A stretch of DNA of 51,915 nt from an uncultured Halomicronema sp. (GCA_937899725.1 CALCCA010000028.1:1-51915); one strand, 5' to 3'. Positions 27,478 to 37,019 are shown, counted from the stretch's first letter. The notes: generated by a model from the letters alone, not told the origin. A program made the numbers and translations.

Positions 27478-29166
27478 TTAGCCACCTTTGCTAATTTGCC
27501 ACATTAAAAATTGTTGGGTGGGTTGAATGGCCACACCGTCAATCCCAGCTTGAGAAAAGACATAGTCTTTGTTTTGCCACAGGGGAATGTAAGGCACATC
27601 GTCTTTGACTAAGGTTTGCAGATCTTTGATGATCTGATCACGCACCGCCGGATCTTGCTCAGCTTGCTGCGCCGCGACTAGCTCATTCGCGCGATCGCTG
27701 TAGTAAAAAGAGCCGTTGCCCTGGCTAGCGCCAACTTCACACAGCGTCTCTTCCGAGCCGGTTTCGCAGCTGAGAAACGGCTGCACAAAGGTATCAACGT
27801 CGTAATAGTCGGGATACCAGTTCGCCAGCACCGAGGGATAGACGCCTTTGTCGACATTGCCCCAGAGGGTAGCGCTTTCGGCCGTTTGCACAGTGACGGT
27901 GATCAGTCCCGGCAGACCCGTTTCAAAGGACTCCTTCAGAGTATTGGCGACCACGCTGCGGGTGGTCGAAGCTGAAGGGTACCAAATTTCAAAGTTGAAC
28001 GGATTCTCTTCCGAAAAACCAGCTTCTCGCAGCAGGGCTTCCGCTTGCTCAAAGTCGCCGTCGCCATAGGCTTCCTGCAGCACCGGCTCATACACCTCAA
28101 AACTCGTGGGAATCAAGCTGTAGAGCGGCTCCGCCTGACCTTGAAACACCCGCTCGTTGACCAGGTTGCGGTCAATCATGGCCGCGATCGCCTGACGCAC
28201 CCGGACGTCATTCAGCGGCTCAATCTTCTGATTCAGGCTCATATAGTTGACCACCGTGGTGCCCGCTTCGACCACCTGCCAGTTGCCGGTGTCGGCATCG
28301 CGCTCTAGGGCCGAAATTTGCTCGGGGTCAAGGGTCTGGTAGGCCACATCCACGCCGCCGGTCGTAAAGGTGTTGTAAAGGTTAACCGCACTGCTGAAGA
28401 TTTGAATGTCGATACCACCGTTAGCAGGCTTTTCGCCCCAGTAGTCTTCGTTGACGTCGAGCTTGACGGAGTCGCTGTTGAATGCCGCTAATTTGTAAGG
28501 GCCAGTTCCGATAAAACTGTCGGGCACGAAGCTGCCTTCGGCAATTTCGTAGGCGTCAGGGGGCACAGGGGTGACGCCCCAAAAAGTCATTAGGGCCGTA
28601 AACGCCGCAAAGGGCGAATTGAGCGTGACGGTCATTTCGTAGTCGCCCGTGGCTTCGACCGCCGCGATGCGATCAGCCAGCAAGAACGCGGGTCGCCCAG
28701 CATTTTGCATAAACCGGTCGAGCGAGAACACCATCGCGGCCGCATCAAAGGGCGTGCCATCATGAAAAACCACGTCGTCCCGCAGGGGGATCGTATAGGT
28801 CAAACCATCGTCGCTGACGGTAGGCAGCTCGGTCGCTAACTGCGGAATCAGATCAGTGGTGCCGGGTTCGTAGGCATAGAGCTGGTCGCCCAGGTTATGC
28901 AGCAAAATGCCCGGAAAAATCTCGTAGGCGTCGGCGGGGTCCAAAGTGCGAGCGGTCAGAGTGGTGCCAATCGAGATGCGATCGCTGCCCGTTTCACCGG
29001 CGGCATCGGCTGGCGCGTCGGCCTCCGGTGTGGGATTGCTCGTGCAGGCCACGATGAAGGCAAAGCTCAGACTTAACAGCGCACTAAACCGCCAGAGCGA
29101 TCGCCAGCGCCGCAGCGCCAAGACCCGACGGACCTGCAGCAAACCAGACAAAGCAGACGAAACCAT
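27478..29166 (-). CDS. Family 5 ABC solute-binding lipoprotein (peptide type)
   Basis: 562 residues. Extracytoplasmic receptor of an oligopeptide/nickel-type ABC importer (SBP_bac_5). N-terminal region with hydrophobic signal ending in FIVACTSN (lipobox Cys near residue 41), followed by an acidic linker and the family signature YTIPLRDDVVFHDGTPFDAAAMVFSLDR (in the 130-160 region), then GTGPYKL and VRQAIAAMIDRNLV. The rest fits an oligopeptide receptor, though Cys in SCETGSEETLCEVG suggests a disulfide. No permease or ATPase genes are adjacent, so it must work with a transporter encoded elsewhere. Lies upstream of tetR on the same strand, 264 nt apart. Confidence 0.9.
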   Translation of the reverse strand: MVSSALSGLLQVRRVLALRRWRSLWRFSALLSLSFAFIVACTSNPTPEADAPADAAGETGSDRISIGTTLTARTLDPADAYEIFPGILLHNLGDQLYAYEPGTTDLIPQLATELPTVSDDGLTYTIPLRDDVVFHDGTPFDAAAMVFSLDRFMQNAGRPAFLLADRIAAVEATGDYEMTVTLNSPFAAFTALMTFWGVTPVPPDAYEIAEGSFVPDSFIGTGPYKLAAFNSDSVKLDVNEDYWGEKPANGGIDIQIFSSAVNLYNTFTTGGVDVAYQTLDPEQISALERDADTGNWQVVEAGTTVVNYMSLNQKIEPLNDVRVRQAIAAMIDRNLVNERVFQGQAEPLYSLIPTSFEVYEPVLQEAYGDGDFEQAEALLREAGFSEENPFNFEIWYPSASTTRSVVANTLKESFETGLPGLITVTVQTAESATLWGNVDKGVYPSVLANWYPDYYDVDTFVQPFLSCETGSEETLCEVGASQGNGSFYYSDRANELVAAQQAEQDPAVRDQIIKDLQTLVKDDVPYIPLWQNKDYVFSQAGIDGVAIQPTQQFLMWQISKGG

Positions 29167-29239
29167 AGGTCAAACCCAGCGTTAGAAAACCTAAATGTGG
29201 TCTATTAACCCGTGTCTTGGGGCCAGTGTCAATCAGACC

Positions 29240-29725
29240 TTATACAGCAGACGGCTCTGACGATGTGCTGTTCTCCTCCGGTTGAAAGAAGCGCTGCACA
29301 ATCGCGGCGGTAAAAAAGTGGGTGAGCAAGCCTAAAGGCCCAGCAAACAGGCACAACGCTAAAGAATGGCGGATAAAGATGCCATGGTCTTGACCTTGCC
29401 AATAGATCCACCGGCCGACAAACAGATCCATCACTAAAAAGTGCGTCCACCCGGTCGCCATCACGTGGGAGTTGGCAAACATGCCCGCCAAGGTATCAAG
29501 CTTGAGCTGCGGGTCCGAAAAGGCTTCCACAATGCTGCTATCCACCGTCACGAAGAGGTAAACATACAGACAAGCCAGCGCGGCAAAGGGAATGTAAGAC
29601 CGCATCACCCGCTGCGTCACTGCCCAATTGGGCAGCAGCACCATCAGCACCCAAAAGGGCAGCACGACTAAATTAGAAACTTGAAAAATATTTTGCAGAT
29701 CGATCGCAGTGGGGACAAAAGACAT
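29240..29725 (-). CDS. ABA4-like family membrane protein (DUF4281)
   Basis: 161 residues, four membrane segments (about 15-33, 45-62, 85-105, 117-140). Landmarks of the ABA4-like family: FWVLMVLLPNWAVTQRVM, GWTHFLVMDLFVGRWIYW and LCLFAGPLGLLTHF. Plant ABA4 is required for neoxanthin formation, and cyanobacterial relatives are presumed carotenoid-related, but their activity is not settled. Conserved His in the third segment and Trp/Asp in MDLFVGRW are intact. Confidence 0.85.
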   Translation of the reverse strand: MSFVPTAIDLQNIFQVSNLVVLPFWVLMVLLPNWAVTQRVMRSYIPFAALACLYVYLFVTVDSSIVEAFSDPQLKLDTLAGMFANSHVMATGWTHFLVMDLFVGRWIYWQGQDHGIFIRHSLALCLFAGPLGLLTHFFTAAIVQRFFQPEENSTSSEPSAV

Positions 29726-29788
29726 GGGCGCTCTGGCTGGGAGGACGCCTTCACTATAGACAGTGGAGACAGTGGAAGGAAACCGGAC

Positions 29789-29998
29789 TTAGCGCGATCG
29801 CAACGTTAACCAACCGCCCCCGAGAGAAACCGCCTCGACCGCAAACTGCAGCTCTGCCGGAGAGTGAAAAAAGCCGAACAGCATCGCGATCGCGCCGGTG
29901 GAAACCAGCGCAATTCGTATGACTTCTTCCGCTATGCGAAAGGCCAGCCAAATACTGCCCAGACCCACACCAAACAGAGCCAAATATGCCAGCATCAT
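29789..29998 (-). CDS. Small two-helix membrane protein
   Basis: 69 residues with two hydrophobic helices (about 2-22 and 28-48) and a short Gly-rich C-terminus ending RSR. No family recognised by function; cyanobacteria carry many such proteins near thylakoid genes. Same strand as the ABA4-like gene, 63 nt upstream, and may form a transcription unit with it. Confidence 0.6.
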   Translation of the reverse strand: MMLAYLALFGVGLGSIWLAFRIAEEVIRIALVSTGAIAMLFGFFHSPAELQFAVEAVSLGGGWLTLRSR

Positions 29999-30225
29999 CG
30001 CTTAACTCTTTCTCGCAGCGGCAAGCATTAGGATCAGCTTCTTAATGAGTGCAATTCTATCACAAGCCTCAACTAGATAGACAATATTCTATGGGCATTT
30101 GAGTCTCTGCCCATCGAGTTAGGCAGCTTGAGCACTGCAGTCGATTCGCTCCTAGGACAGCACTGTTCTCGATCAGGGTGGGGCATACCAAGCCTCAGTA
30201 ATCAGGACGCGATTAGGCAACGGCC

Positions 30226-31164
30226 TTACTCTTCGCGCTGATAGCCCAGCTCAGCCAACCGCGTGCGCGACTGTCGCCATTTGGGCTGCACCTTCACAAA
30301 CATCTCTAAATAGACTTTGCCCGTGATCAGCTTTTGCATTTGTTCGCGCGCGCCAGTGCCGATCGTCTTCATCATGCTGCCTTTTTTGCCGATGAGAATG
30401 CCCTTTTGCGAATCGCGTTCCACATGCACCGTGGCCAGAATGCGGGTGATGTTTTCGTCTTCTTCCACTGCTTCGATCGCGATGGCGACCGAATGCGGTA
30501 CCTCTTCGCGGGTGTGATAGAGCACCTGCTCGCGAATCAGCTCACCCATAATGAACCGCTCGGGCTGATCGGTAATTAAATCGGGGGGATAGTAATAAGG
30601 CCCCGGCTCCAGCCCTTGAACGAGGCGGGTCTGCAGTTCCGGCAGGCGATCGCCCGTCGCTGCCGAAAATTCCAGCAGCGGCCATTGATGGGCATCGGCG
30701 AGGGCTTGATAGCTAGCTGTGATCGCCTCAGCCTCGTCGGGTGATCGCAAATCAGTCTTATTCATCCCCAAGTAAACCGGGGTGGACTGCTGCGCCAGCA
30801 AGGTCGCCACAAACTGATCGCCGCGTCCGGCGGGCACCGAGCCATCCACCACAAAGAGCACCAGATCCACCGAGGCGATCGCCACGCGGGCATTGTGCAC
30901 CAGCACTTTCCCCAACTCATGGTGAGGCTTATGGATGCCCGGTGTATCGACAAAGATGATTTGCGCTGCCTCCGTGGTAAGGATGCCGCGCAGGCGATTG
31001 CGCGTGGTTTGGGCCACCGGAGAGGTGATCGCGACCTTTTGACCGATCAAATAGTTCATCAGGGTCGATTTGCCCACATTGGGGCGACCGACAATACCCA
31101 CAAATCCTGAACGGAAATCAGGGGGTGAGGCGGGAATCATCGACAGACTCAGGGAATCAACCAT
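30226..31164 (-). CDS. era: GTPase Era
   Basis: 312 residues from ATG 31164, which follows the yjbQ stop by 4 nt, giving translational coupling. Ribosome-assembly GTPase that binds 16S rRNA. G1 is GRPNVGKS (26-33), G3 DTPG, G4 NKTD and G5 SAATG; the C-terminal KH domain has GILIGKKGSMMKTIGTGAREQM. Length and motif order are canonical. Confidence 0.95.
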   Translation of the reverse strand: MVDSLSLSMIPASPPDFRSGFVGIVGRPNVGKSTLMNYLIGQKVAITSPVAQTTRNRLRGILTTEAAQIIFVDTPGIHKPHHELGKVLVHNARVAIASVDLVLFVVDGSVPAGRGDQFVATLLAQQSTPVYLGMNKTDLRSPDEAEAITASYQALADAHQWPLLEFSAATGDRLPELQTRLVQGLEPGPYYYPPDLITDQPERFIMGELIREQVLYHTREEVPHSVAIAIEAVEEDENITRILATVHVERDSQKGILIGKKGSMMKTIGTGAREQMQKLITGKVYLEMFVKVQPKWRQSRTRLAELGYQREE

Positions 31165-31168
31165 AGTG

Positions 31169-31603
31169 TTAACTGCCGACCACATGAACAACGACTTCGC
31201 GGGTGTGGCTACGGGTGCGATGCTCCCACAAATAAATGCCCTGCCAGGTGCCCAAGGCGAGGCGCCCCTTAACGATGGGAATCGTCTCTGACGTACTGGT
31301 CAACACGGTGCGAATGTGGGCCGGCATGTCATCGGGGCCTTCGGCATGGTGGATATAGTGATGCCCCTCAGGCACGAGCTTCGCTAAAAACGCTTCCAAA
31401 TCGACTAATACATCCGGGTCAGCATTTTCCTGAATGGTCAGACTGGCCGATGTATGGCGAATAAACACGGTACAGAGTCCCGTGGTCAGGCCCGACTCAC
31501 TGACGGCCTGCTGCACCGGCTCAGTCAAGCGACGCAGTGATTTGCCCTGAGTCGAGACGTTGATCAGTTTTTGATAGTGATGAGTGATCGCCGTAGCAGT
31601 CAT
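31169..31603 (-). CDS. YjbQ/UPF0047 family protein
   Basis: 144 residues. Family landmarks are LCTVFIRHTSASLTIQENADPDV, HHAEGPDDMPAHIRT, and the end WQGIYLWEHRTRSHTREVVV. The conserved His and acidic residues around the metal site are present. Family members have been described as having weak thiamine phosphate synthase activity, but their main role is unclear. The gene ends 4 nt before era on the same strand, so the two form an operon. Confidence 0.9.
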   Translation of the reverse strand: MTATAITHHYQKLINVSTQGKSLRRLTEPVQQAVSESGLTTGLCTVFIRHTSASLTIQENADPDVLVDLEAFLAKLVPEGHHYIHHAEGPDDMPAHIRTVLTSTSETIPIVKGRLALGTWQGIYLWEHRTRSHTREVVVHVVGS

Positions 31604-31838
31604 AGGGGAGCAACCATGGGACTTGCAATGAAAACGTTCATGGTAACGGACAGTGAGGGGCGATCGCCGACTTCAGCCAAGGTCTCTTTAGGTTTGACCA
31701 GGCCTTGCATCCGGCATGATGGTGGAAAACACTGATGCGGCTCCCTGACGTCGGTGAGAATTTCTCGGGCCAGTGAGGAATACTGGATCTTAACCATCAG
31801 CCAATTGCTATGACTCGTCTGCACTCAGGAAATTTTTC

Positions 31839-32879
31839 ATGAAAACCGCCCAGCCTATGGGCTTGTTGGCCCAGGGCGTCACCACTTGGAATGATTGGCG
31901 ATCGCAGGCAGAAACGGGTATCAACGCCTCACCCAGCCGCCGTATTAACCTGCGGGAAGCCCCCCTCAAGCGGGCCCAGCTGCGAGCGGTCAATCTTTCC
32001 CTCGTTGACTGCTGCATGGCTGATTTGCGCTACGCCGATTTGGGCCATGCCGACTTGCGCGAGGCGCTTTTTTATACCGCTAACCTAAGCTACGCCCATC
32101 TCGACTATGCCAACCTCACCGGGGCCGACTTGCGCGAGGCGTCTTTGCATGACAGCCACCTGCGGGGGGCACTCCTCAATGCCGCCGTGCTCACAACGGC
32201 TGACCTTACCCGCAGCGTGTTGCGCGAGGCTCAGCTCAAACAAGCCGATTTGAGACAAGCCAGTCTGAGCCAAGCCGATGCCTGCATGGTGCAACTCACT
32301 GAAGCGAATCTGGCGGGGGCTGACCTCAGCGGGGCCATCCTCTATACCGCTGACTTGGGACGCTGCAACTTGGCCAGCGCCACGCTCAACCAGGCCGATT
32401 TGCGGGAAGCCAATTTTGCCATGACCACCTTGCAAGATGCCGTCATGCATGGCGTTGACCTCACAGCGGCGGTTTGTAGCGCGGCCAATATGATCGGGGC
32501 GGCGCTCCACGGGGCCAATCTCACGATCGCCAACCTGAGCTTGACCAATCTCTGCATGGCGAACCTCAGCCGGGCTTGTCTAGAGGGCACGACGCTGATC
32601 GGCGCCAATCTAATTGGCGCTAACTTGCACCAGGCCCGCTTGCGGCATGCCAACTTTGAAAACGCCGATTTGCGAGAAGCCATTTTGCGGGGCGCTGACC
32701 TGCGAGATGCCAACCTGCGATTTGCCGACTTAAAGATGGCCAACCTGTCAGAAACCAACTTAAAGGGAGCTAACTTGACAGGGGCCGATTTGTCTCACGC
32801 CAGCGTCTGGAACGCCAATATTAAAGAGGCCTGTTTGATCGATGCGGTCATGCCGGACGGCACGCTGTTTTCACCCTAG
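31839..32879 (+). CDS. Pentapeptide-repeat protein
   Basis: 346 residues. After a 35-residue head, almost the entire protein is A(D/N)Lxx pentapeptides (about residues 38-335), for example ADLRYADLGHADLREA, ANLTGADLREASL and NLIGANLHQARL. This should fold as a right-handed quadrilateral beta helix of about 14 turns. ATG is preceded by AGGAA at 7 nt. Such proteins are abundant in cyanobacteria; roles are mostly unknown, with a few DNA-gyrase inhibitors. No signal peptide, so cytosolic. Several Cys (C57, C58 and others) are unusual in the repeat core. Confidence 0.88.
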   Translation: MKTAQPMGLLAQGVTTWNDWRSQAETGINASPSRRINLREAPLKRAQLRAVNLSLVDCCMADLRYADLGHADLREALFYTANLSYAHLDYANLTGADLREASLHDSHLRGALLNAAVLTTADLTRSVLREAQLKQADLRQASLSQADACMVQLTEANLAGADLSGAILYTADLGRCNLASATLNQADLREANFAMTTLQDAVMHGVDLTAAVCSAANMIGAALHGANLTIANLSLTNLCMANLSRACLEGTTLIGANLIGANLHQARLRHANFENADLREAILRGADLRDANLRFADLKMANLSETNLKGANLTGADLSHASVWNANIKEACLIDAVMPDGTLFSP

Positions 32880-32930
32880 GTCTGGGCCGGTTATCCAGTG
32901 GCAGTCGGGACATGGCAACTATATTCTTGA

Positions 32931-33866
32931 CTAACGCACCGCTAACTCCGGGATGTAGTTGCCGGGGTCACGGGCCACCCAACCCAGAGACGTATTCGTC
33001 CGCACTTCAAAGTAGAGGCGACTGGTATCTGTCGTATGGGGCGCAGCGGTAGCGATCGCCTGCCCCGCTGACACGCGATCGCCCACCTCGATTACCGGCG
33101 CCGTGACGCCCACATAGCGAGTTTGCAAACCCTGGCTGTGGTTGATCACGATAAGAATGCCGGGTGAGCCCGCCTCGCCAACATAGGCGACCGTGCCACT
33201 CCCCGCTGATTGCACGGCAATATCTGGACTGGCTGCCAGACTAATGCCACTGCTAAAGACCAACTCGTTACCGTTGGCATCGGTTTGCCAGCCATAGTTG
33301 CCGACGATGACTCCCATCTCCCCCAAGGGATAGGCCGATAGCGGGTCGGTATCCGCCGCCGCCGGATCAGTGGCGGCAGGGGCCGCATTGTCGAGCAGCC
33401 AGCTGACACCCGGCACAAAAATCCGCCCCGGCACGGCCGCTGGGCAGCCGTTGACCTCAAACAGCACATCGGCGCGGGACTGATAGGCGGCAGCTAAGTC
33501 TTGCCAGGTTTGACCGGCGGTGACCGTGATCTCGGCCCCATTGAAGGGGGGAATCCGTAACGAGCTGCCCGGTGTCAGGGCATTGACCGCCGCCGGATTC
33601 ATCGCCAATAGGGTGATGGGCAACAGGTCGTAGGCCGCCGCGATACTATCGATGGTTTCTCCCGACTGCACCGCATGGGTGGTCAGCCGCGACAGCACCG
33701 GCGCGGGGCAGAGTTCAGAGGCTTGCGCGATCGCGCGGGGCAGCGTCACGCTCAGCGCCATCATCGTCGTGCTCAATAATCCTGCGCTCACCGAAGCGAT
33801 CGCGCGGCGAGTTGATGCCCCCCAGGGGAACCCTCGCGGCCCATTTCGTGTCGATTTAACCACCAT
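32931..33866 (-). CDS. LysM plus degenerate M23/LytM peptidase-like protein
   Basis: 311 residues. Signal sequence (about 20-47, ending AQA), a LysM-like module (THAVQSGETIDSIAAAYDLLPITL with LTPGSSLRIPP), a second LysM-like piece (EITVTAGQTWQDLAAAYQSRADVLFEVN), then a C-terminal M23-like domain (VVFSSGISLAASPDIAVQSAGSGTVAYVGEAG region and YFEVRTN). The zinc ligands of active M23 enzymes are missing: the H-x3-D motif is absent, and LHFEVR is SRLYFEVR; where TRYAHL is usual, TRYVGV stands. I read it as a catalytically inactive wall-binding or amidase-activating protein of the EnvC/NlpD kind. Confidence 0.83.
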   Translation of the reverse strand: MVVKSTRNGPRGFPWGASTRRAIASVSAGLLSTTMMALSVTLPRAIAQASELCPAPVLSRLTTHAVQSGETIDSIAAAYDLLPITLLAMNPAAVNALTPGSSLRIPPFNGAEITVTAGQTWQDLAAAYQSRADVLFEVNGCPAAVPGRIFVPGVSWLLDNAAPAATDPAAADTDPLSAYPLGEMGVIVGNYGWQTDANGNELVFSSGISLAASPDIAVQSAGSGTVAYVGEAGSPGILIVINHSQGLQTRYVGVTAPVIEVGDRVSAGQAIATAAPHTTDTSRLYFEVRTNTSLGWVARDPGNYIPELAVR

Positions 33867-34035
33867 CAATGCTTACTATCCCTGTACTGACTAATCCTGA
33901 TTGAGAGATTCGTCCGACCCCGGCGAATTAAGTCGCTACAGCCCTCGCCCCCATTTGTGAACCAGATTACTCATAGGCCTCATTTTCGCTAAAGTAGAGG
34001 CATTCTGAACACACCCGATGTCTAGGAGATTTGCG

Positions 34036-35256
34036 ATGGCCATTGCTTTTAAGCAAATTGGGCTGACTGTAGCCACGCTCATTGTAGGCTGTGGCACTGG
34101 CTGGGCTGGCCATCAGGTGTGGACGGCACAAAAATCCCAACCGGCAGACACCGCTGCGACCGCGCCCGTGGTGCAACCGGCGCTCAACCGTCCTCAGGCT
34201 AATGAATCTCCGGCGATCGCTTTAGTTCCCCCGACCCAAGCCAATCCTAATTTTATTGCCGATGCCGTTAATCAAGTCGGCGCTGCCGTCGTGCGCATTG
34301 ATGCGGAAAGCAGCAACGTCGAGATGCCTGAAGCCTTTGAAAATCCTTTCTTCCGTCGCTTTTTTGGCGATGAAGTTCCCCTACCGCCCGAGTCCTTTCC
34401 GCAGGGTACAGGCTCTGGCTTCATTATCTCAACCGATGGTCGCATCATCACCAATGCCCATGTGGTCGAAGGGGCGACGAAAGTTACGGTAACGCTGACC
34501 GATGGTCGGTCGTTTGAGGGCACCGTAATCGGCACCGATAAGGTCACCGATGTGGCGGCAGTCAAAATTGAAGCCGAGTCGCTGCCAGCAGTCTCGTTTG
34601 GTCGCACCGAAGATTTATCACCGGGTCAGTGGGCGATCGCGATCGGGAATCCTCTCGGGCTTGATAATACGGTGACCGCTGGGATTATTAGCGCACTGGG
34701 CCGTAGTAGCTCAGAGGTGGGTATTCCCGACAAGCGGGTGCAGTTTATTCAAACCGATGCGGCCATTAATCCCGGCAACTCGGGTGGGCCGCTGCTGAAT
34801 GATCGCGGCGAAGTGATTGGCATGAACACCGCCATTCGCAAAGACGCCCAAGGTTTGGGATTTGCAATTCCCGTCGAAACCTTTACCCGCATTGCGAACC
34901 AACTGTTTGAAACCGGCGAAGTAGAGCATCCCTATCTCGGGGTGCAAATGGTGCTGTTGACCCCTGAAATGCGCGATCGCATCAACGCCGAAGAAGAACT
35001 GGGCGTGCAAGTCACCGCTGATGTCGGCGTCCTCATTGTGCGCGTGATGGAAGATACCCCCGCAGCAAAAGGCGGGCTCAAAGCTGGCGATATTATTACG
35101 CAGGTGAACAACAACTTGGTCGAAACCCCAGCAGACGTGCAAGCCCAAGTCGATGCCAGCGAAATTGGGGAACCCCTAGACGTTGAAGTGACCCGTGGGG
35201 AAGCGACCCAAACAATTACGCTGCGGCCGACCGCCCTGCCTGCTCAGCTGCAGTAG
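34036..35256 (+). CDS. HtrA/Deg serine protease (HhoA/HhoB/HtrA type)
   Basis: 406 residues from ATG 34036; AGGAG sits 8 nt before it, inside an upstream in-frame ATG at 34018. Signal-anchor (about 8-28), then a trypsin-like domain with His142 (TNAHVV), Asp172 (TDVAAVK) and Ser249 (GNSGGP), followed by one PDZ domain (about 290-395; YLGVQM, AAKGGLKAGDII). One PDZ and this length match the cyanobacterial Deg proteins in thylakoid lumen/periplasm that degrade damaged proteins. Paralogues cannot be separated by eye, so no symbol. A GNAT gene follows 14 nt downstream. Confidence 0.94.
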   Translation: MAIAFKQIGLTVATLIVGCGTGWAGHQVWTAQKSQPADTAATAPVVQPALNRPQANESPAIALVPPTQANPNFIADAVNQVGAAVVRIDAESSNVEMPEAFENPFFRRFFGDEVPLPPESFPQGTGSGFIISTDGRIITNAHVVEGATKVTVTLTDGRSFEGTVIGTDKVTDVAAVKIEAESLPAVSFGRTEDLSPGQWAIAIGNPLGLDNTVTAGIISALGRSSSEVGIPDKRVQFIQTDAAINPGNSGGPLLNDRGEVIGMNTAIRKDAQGLGFAIPVETFTRIANQLFETGEVEHPYLGVQMVLLTPEMRDRINAEEELGVQVTADVGVLIVRVMEDTPAAKGGLKAGDIITQVNNNLVETPADVQAQVDASEIGEPLDVEVTRGEATQTITLRPTALPAQLQ

Positions 35257-35270
35257 ACGGTGGCAGTCTG

Positions 35271-35807
35271 ATGACCGACGCAATCATTCGCCCAGCCTCA
35301 AGCGCTGACCTGCCAGAGATTCTGAGCATCTACAATGATGCCATTTTGCACACCACAGCCGTCTACGACTACGAGCCCCATAGTTTAGCCATGCGTCAGA
35401 CCTGGTTTGCCGCCAAGCAAGCGGCCGGGTTTCCGGTTTTGGTCGCTGATCGCGCGGGGCACGTGACGGGATTTGCCGCCTTGGGAGCCTTTCGCGCTTG
35501 GGAAGCCTATCGCTACACGGCAGAAACCTCAATTTATGTCGCGCCTCAGAGCCGTCGCCAAGGGCTAGGTCAGCAGCTGTTGGCTCACCTAATCGAAGCA
35601 GCTGAAGCGCAAGAATTTCATGCACTGGTAGCGGGCATTGATGCCGACAACACCGTCAGCCTAGATTTGCATGCAAAATTTGGCTTTCAAGAAGTCGCCC
35701 ACTTTCATCAGGTCGGCTACAAATTCGATCGCTGGCTAGATCTAAAGTTCATGGAGCGCCTCCTGCCCCTGGCACCGTCTTCACGCATATACGAGAAAGG
35801 CCGCTAG
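35271..35807 (+). CDS. GNAT acetyltransferase, phosphinothricin-acetyltransferase-like
   Basis: 178 residues. GNAT fold: IRPASSADLPEILSIYNDAI at the N-terminus, the acetyl-CoA loop SRRQGLGQQLL (Q/RxxGxG/A), and DADNTVSLDLHAKFGFQEVAHFHQVGYKFDRW near the end. These are landmarks of the pat/YwnH-like subfamily that acetylates methionine sulfoximine, sulfone or phosphinothricin. Natural substrate here is unknown. The gene follows htrA closely and may be cotranscribed. Confidence 0.88.
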   Translation: MTDAIIRPASSADLPEILSIYNDAILHTTAVYDYEPHSLAMRQTWFAAKQAAGFPVLVADRAGHVTGFAALGAFRAWEAYRYTAETSIYVAPQSRRQGLGQQLLAHLIEAAEAQEFHALVAGIDADNTVSLDLHAKFGFQEVAHFHQVGYKFDRWLDLKFMERLLPLAPSSRIYEKGR

Positions 35808-35867
35808 CCCCATCGAAGACTGGCGTTAAAGAACTGCCAGGCAAGCCAAGGTGACTGTCAACAGCTG

Positions 35868-36473
35868 CTAGAGCGCGTTATCGCGGAACCCTTCGTCAGA
35901 AGACGACGGCGACTCGCGCGGCCGCCAACTGACTCGGCTGCCGTAGGTACCCGGTCGCCAAGCTGTGTTGTGATGGGCATCCTCACCGCTAACGGGTTGG
36001 GGCTTGGGGGCAACGGGCCTGGCAGCGGCAGGTCGCGGTCTCACCGCCTCTGATTGCCGCCGATCTTGAATTCGCTGAATTTCACGCAGGGCTGACTTCC
36101 AGTCCAGATTAGGTTCTTTGAGCAGCTCTCGCAGGGCTTGCAAAACCGCTTCTTCTTCTTGATTGAGCTGCAGCGGTTGCGACAGCCGAATCGGATCGAC
36201 CTGCACAGCCGCAAAAGCTTGACGCACCGCACTGAGAATCTCGGCCCGCAGATCATGCTGAGCATGCTCGTATTGGTGCTCAAGCCCTTTTTCACTGGAC
36301 GCATAGAGAGCAGGCAGGCGATTGAGGGCAAAGGTTTCCACCTCTGTCCGCTTCACATATTTAGAAACTCGCTCTGGCAGGCCGGCCAGCTGCCGCCCGA
36401 CTTCTTCGGCAACCAGCAGTTCCATGACATTGACATAGAGCTTAGGATGAGCAGTCTTCGATACGCTACCCAT
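35868..36473 (-). CDS. ComFB-domain protein
   Basis: 201 residues. The ComFB domain (about 10-95) is clear: VNVMELLVAEEVGRQLAGLP, YVKRTEVETFALNRLPALYAS, SEKGLEHQYEHA and AVRQAFAAVQVDP. Single-domain cyanobacterial ComFB proteins have been reported as c-di-GMP (also c-di-AMP) receptors that affect motility and natural competence. Beyond residue 110 the tail is Pro/Arg-rich and disordered, longer than in minimal ComFB proteins. The gene is isolated, with a 311-bp gene-free stretch upstream. Confidence 0.88.
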   Translation of the reverse strand: MGSVSKTAHPKLYVNVMELLVAEEVGRQLAGLPERVSKYVKRTEVETFALNRLPALYASSEKGLEHQYEHAQHDLRAEILSAVRQAFAAVQVDPIRLSQPLQLNQEEEAVLQALRELLKEPNLDWKSALREIQRIQDRRQSEAVRPRPAAARPVAPKPQPVSGEDAHHNTAWRPGTYGSRVSWRPRESPSSSDEGFRDNAL

Positions 36474-36784
36474 AATTCAACCCTGTAACGATAGATAGAT
36501 TTAAGCTCTGGCGAGCATCGGGTCACCGATAGTTGACTCGCCGATCGCTGACTTGTTCAAACGTGACCACTCGCATGCACCTCTGCCACTAGCTAAAGAC
36601 TGATCGGGTCTCATCCCAAACTGGCTCACCATGACTCTGGGATCACGAACATTCATCAAATCTTTAGATAACCCAGTATAACAACAGTCTCTAGAATGCT
36701 TCTATCCGCCAGACTGAGATTTCAGAAAGCGCGCCTAAATTCTCTTCCAGCTTTATCCGATTGGCCCTTATCGCAGCGGGGATA
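36474..36784. other. Gene-free upstream region of comFB-like gene
   Basis: 311 bp containing the comFB-like promoter on the minus strand. AT content rises near 36655-36690. No gene or RNA recognised. Confidence 0.3.
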
Positions 36785-36952
36785 ATGCCGTTATTTCAAG
36801 GGCTATGCTGCAATCGCCGCCGCCGCCGCTTTTCTCGCTTGACGTCTTGGCTAAAAGACACCGATTTGGATTCAAACTCGCCTAAAACGACAGCATACGG
36901 CGATCTAATCCAATTCTTTTACGAGAGCCAGCAAGACGACAAAAAACCGTGA
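36785..36952 (+). CDS. Possible small basic protein
   Basis: 55 residues from ATG 36785 with GGGGAT just upstream. It reads as a short Arg-rich head (CCNRRRRRFSR), a WLKDTDLDSN centre and an acidic/aromatic end (YGDLIQFFYESQQDD). Codon use looks plausible, and the downstream stretch AAAAAACCGTGAATTAAG is AT-rich, but no homologue comes to mind. It may be chance. Confidence 0.3.
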   Translation: MPLFQGLCCNRRRRRFSRLTSWLKDTDLDSNSPKTTAYGDLIQFFYESQQDDKKP

Positions 36953-37019
36953 ATTAAGCCTGATTTCGCGCTTTTGGGGAAATTATAGGATATTTTTCTC
37001 TCCACCGTTTTTCTAATAA

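Noticed and set aside
31600-31824. 74-codon minus-strand frame overlapping the yjbQ start by ATGA
   Set aside because: The apparent coupling is chance: no protein-like composition, and the region must hold the yjbQ promoter.
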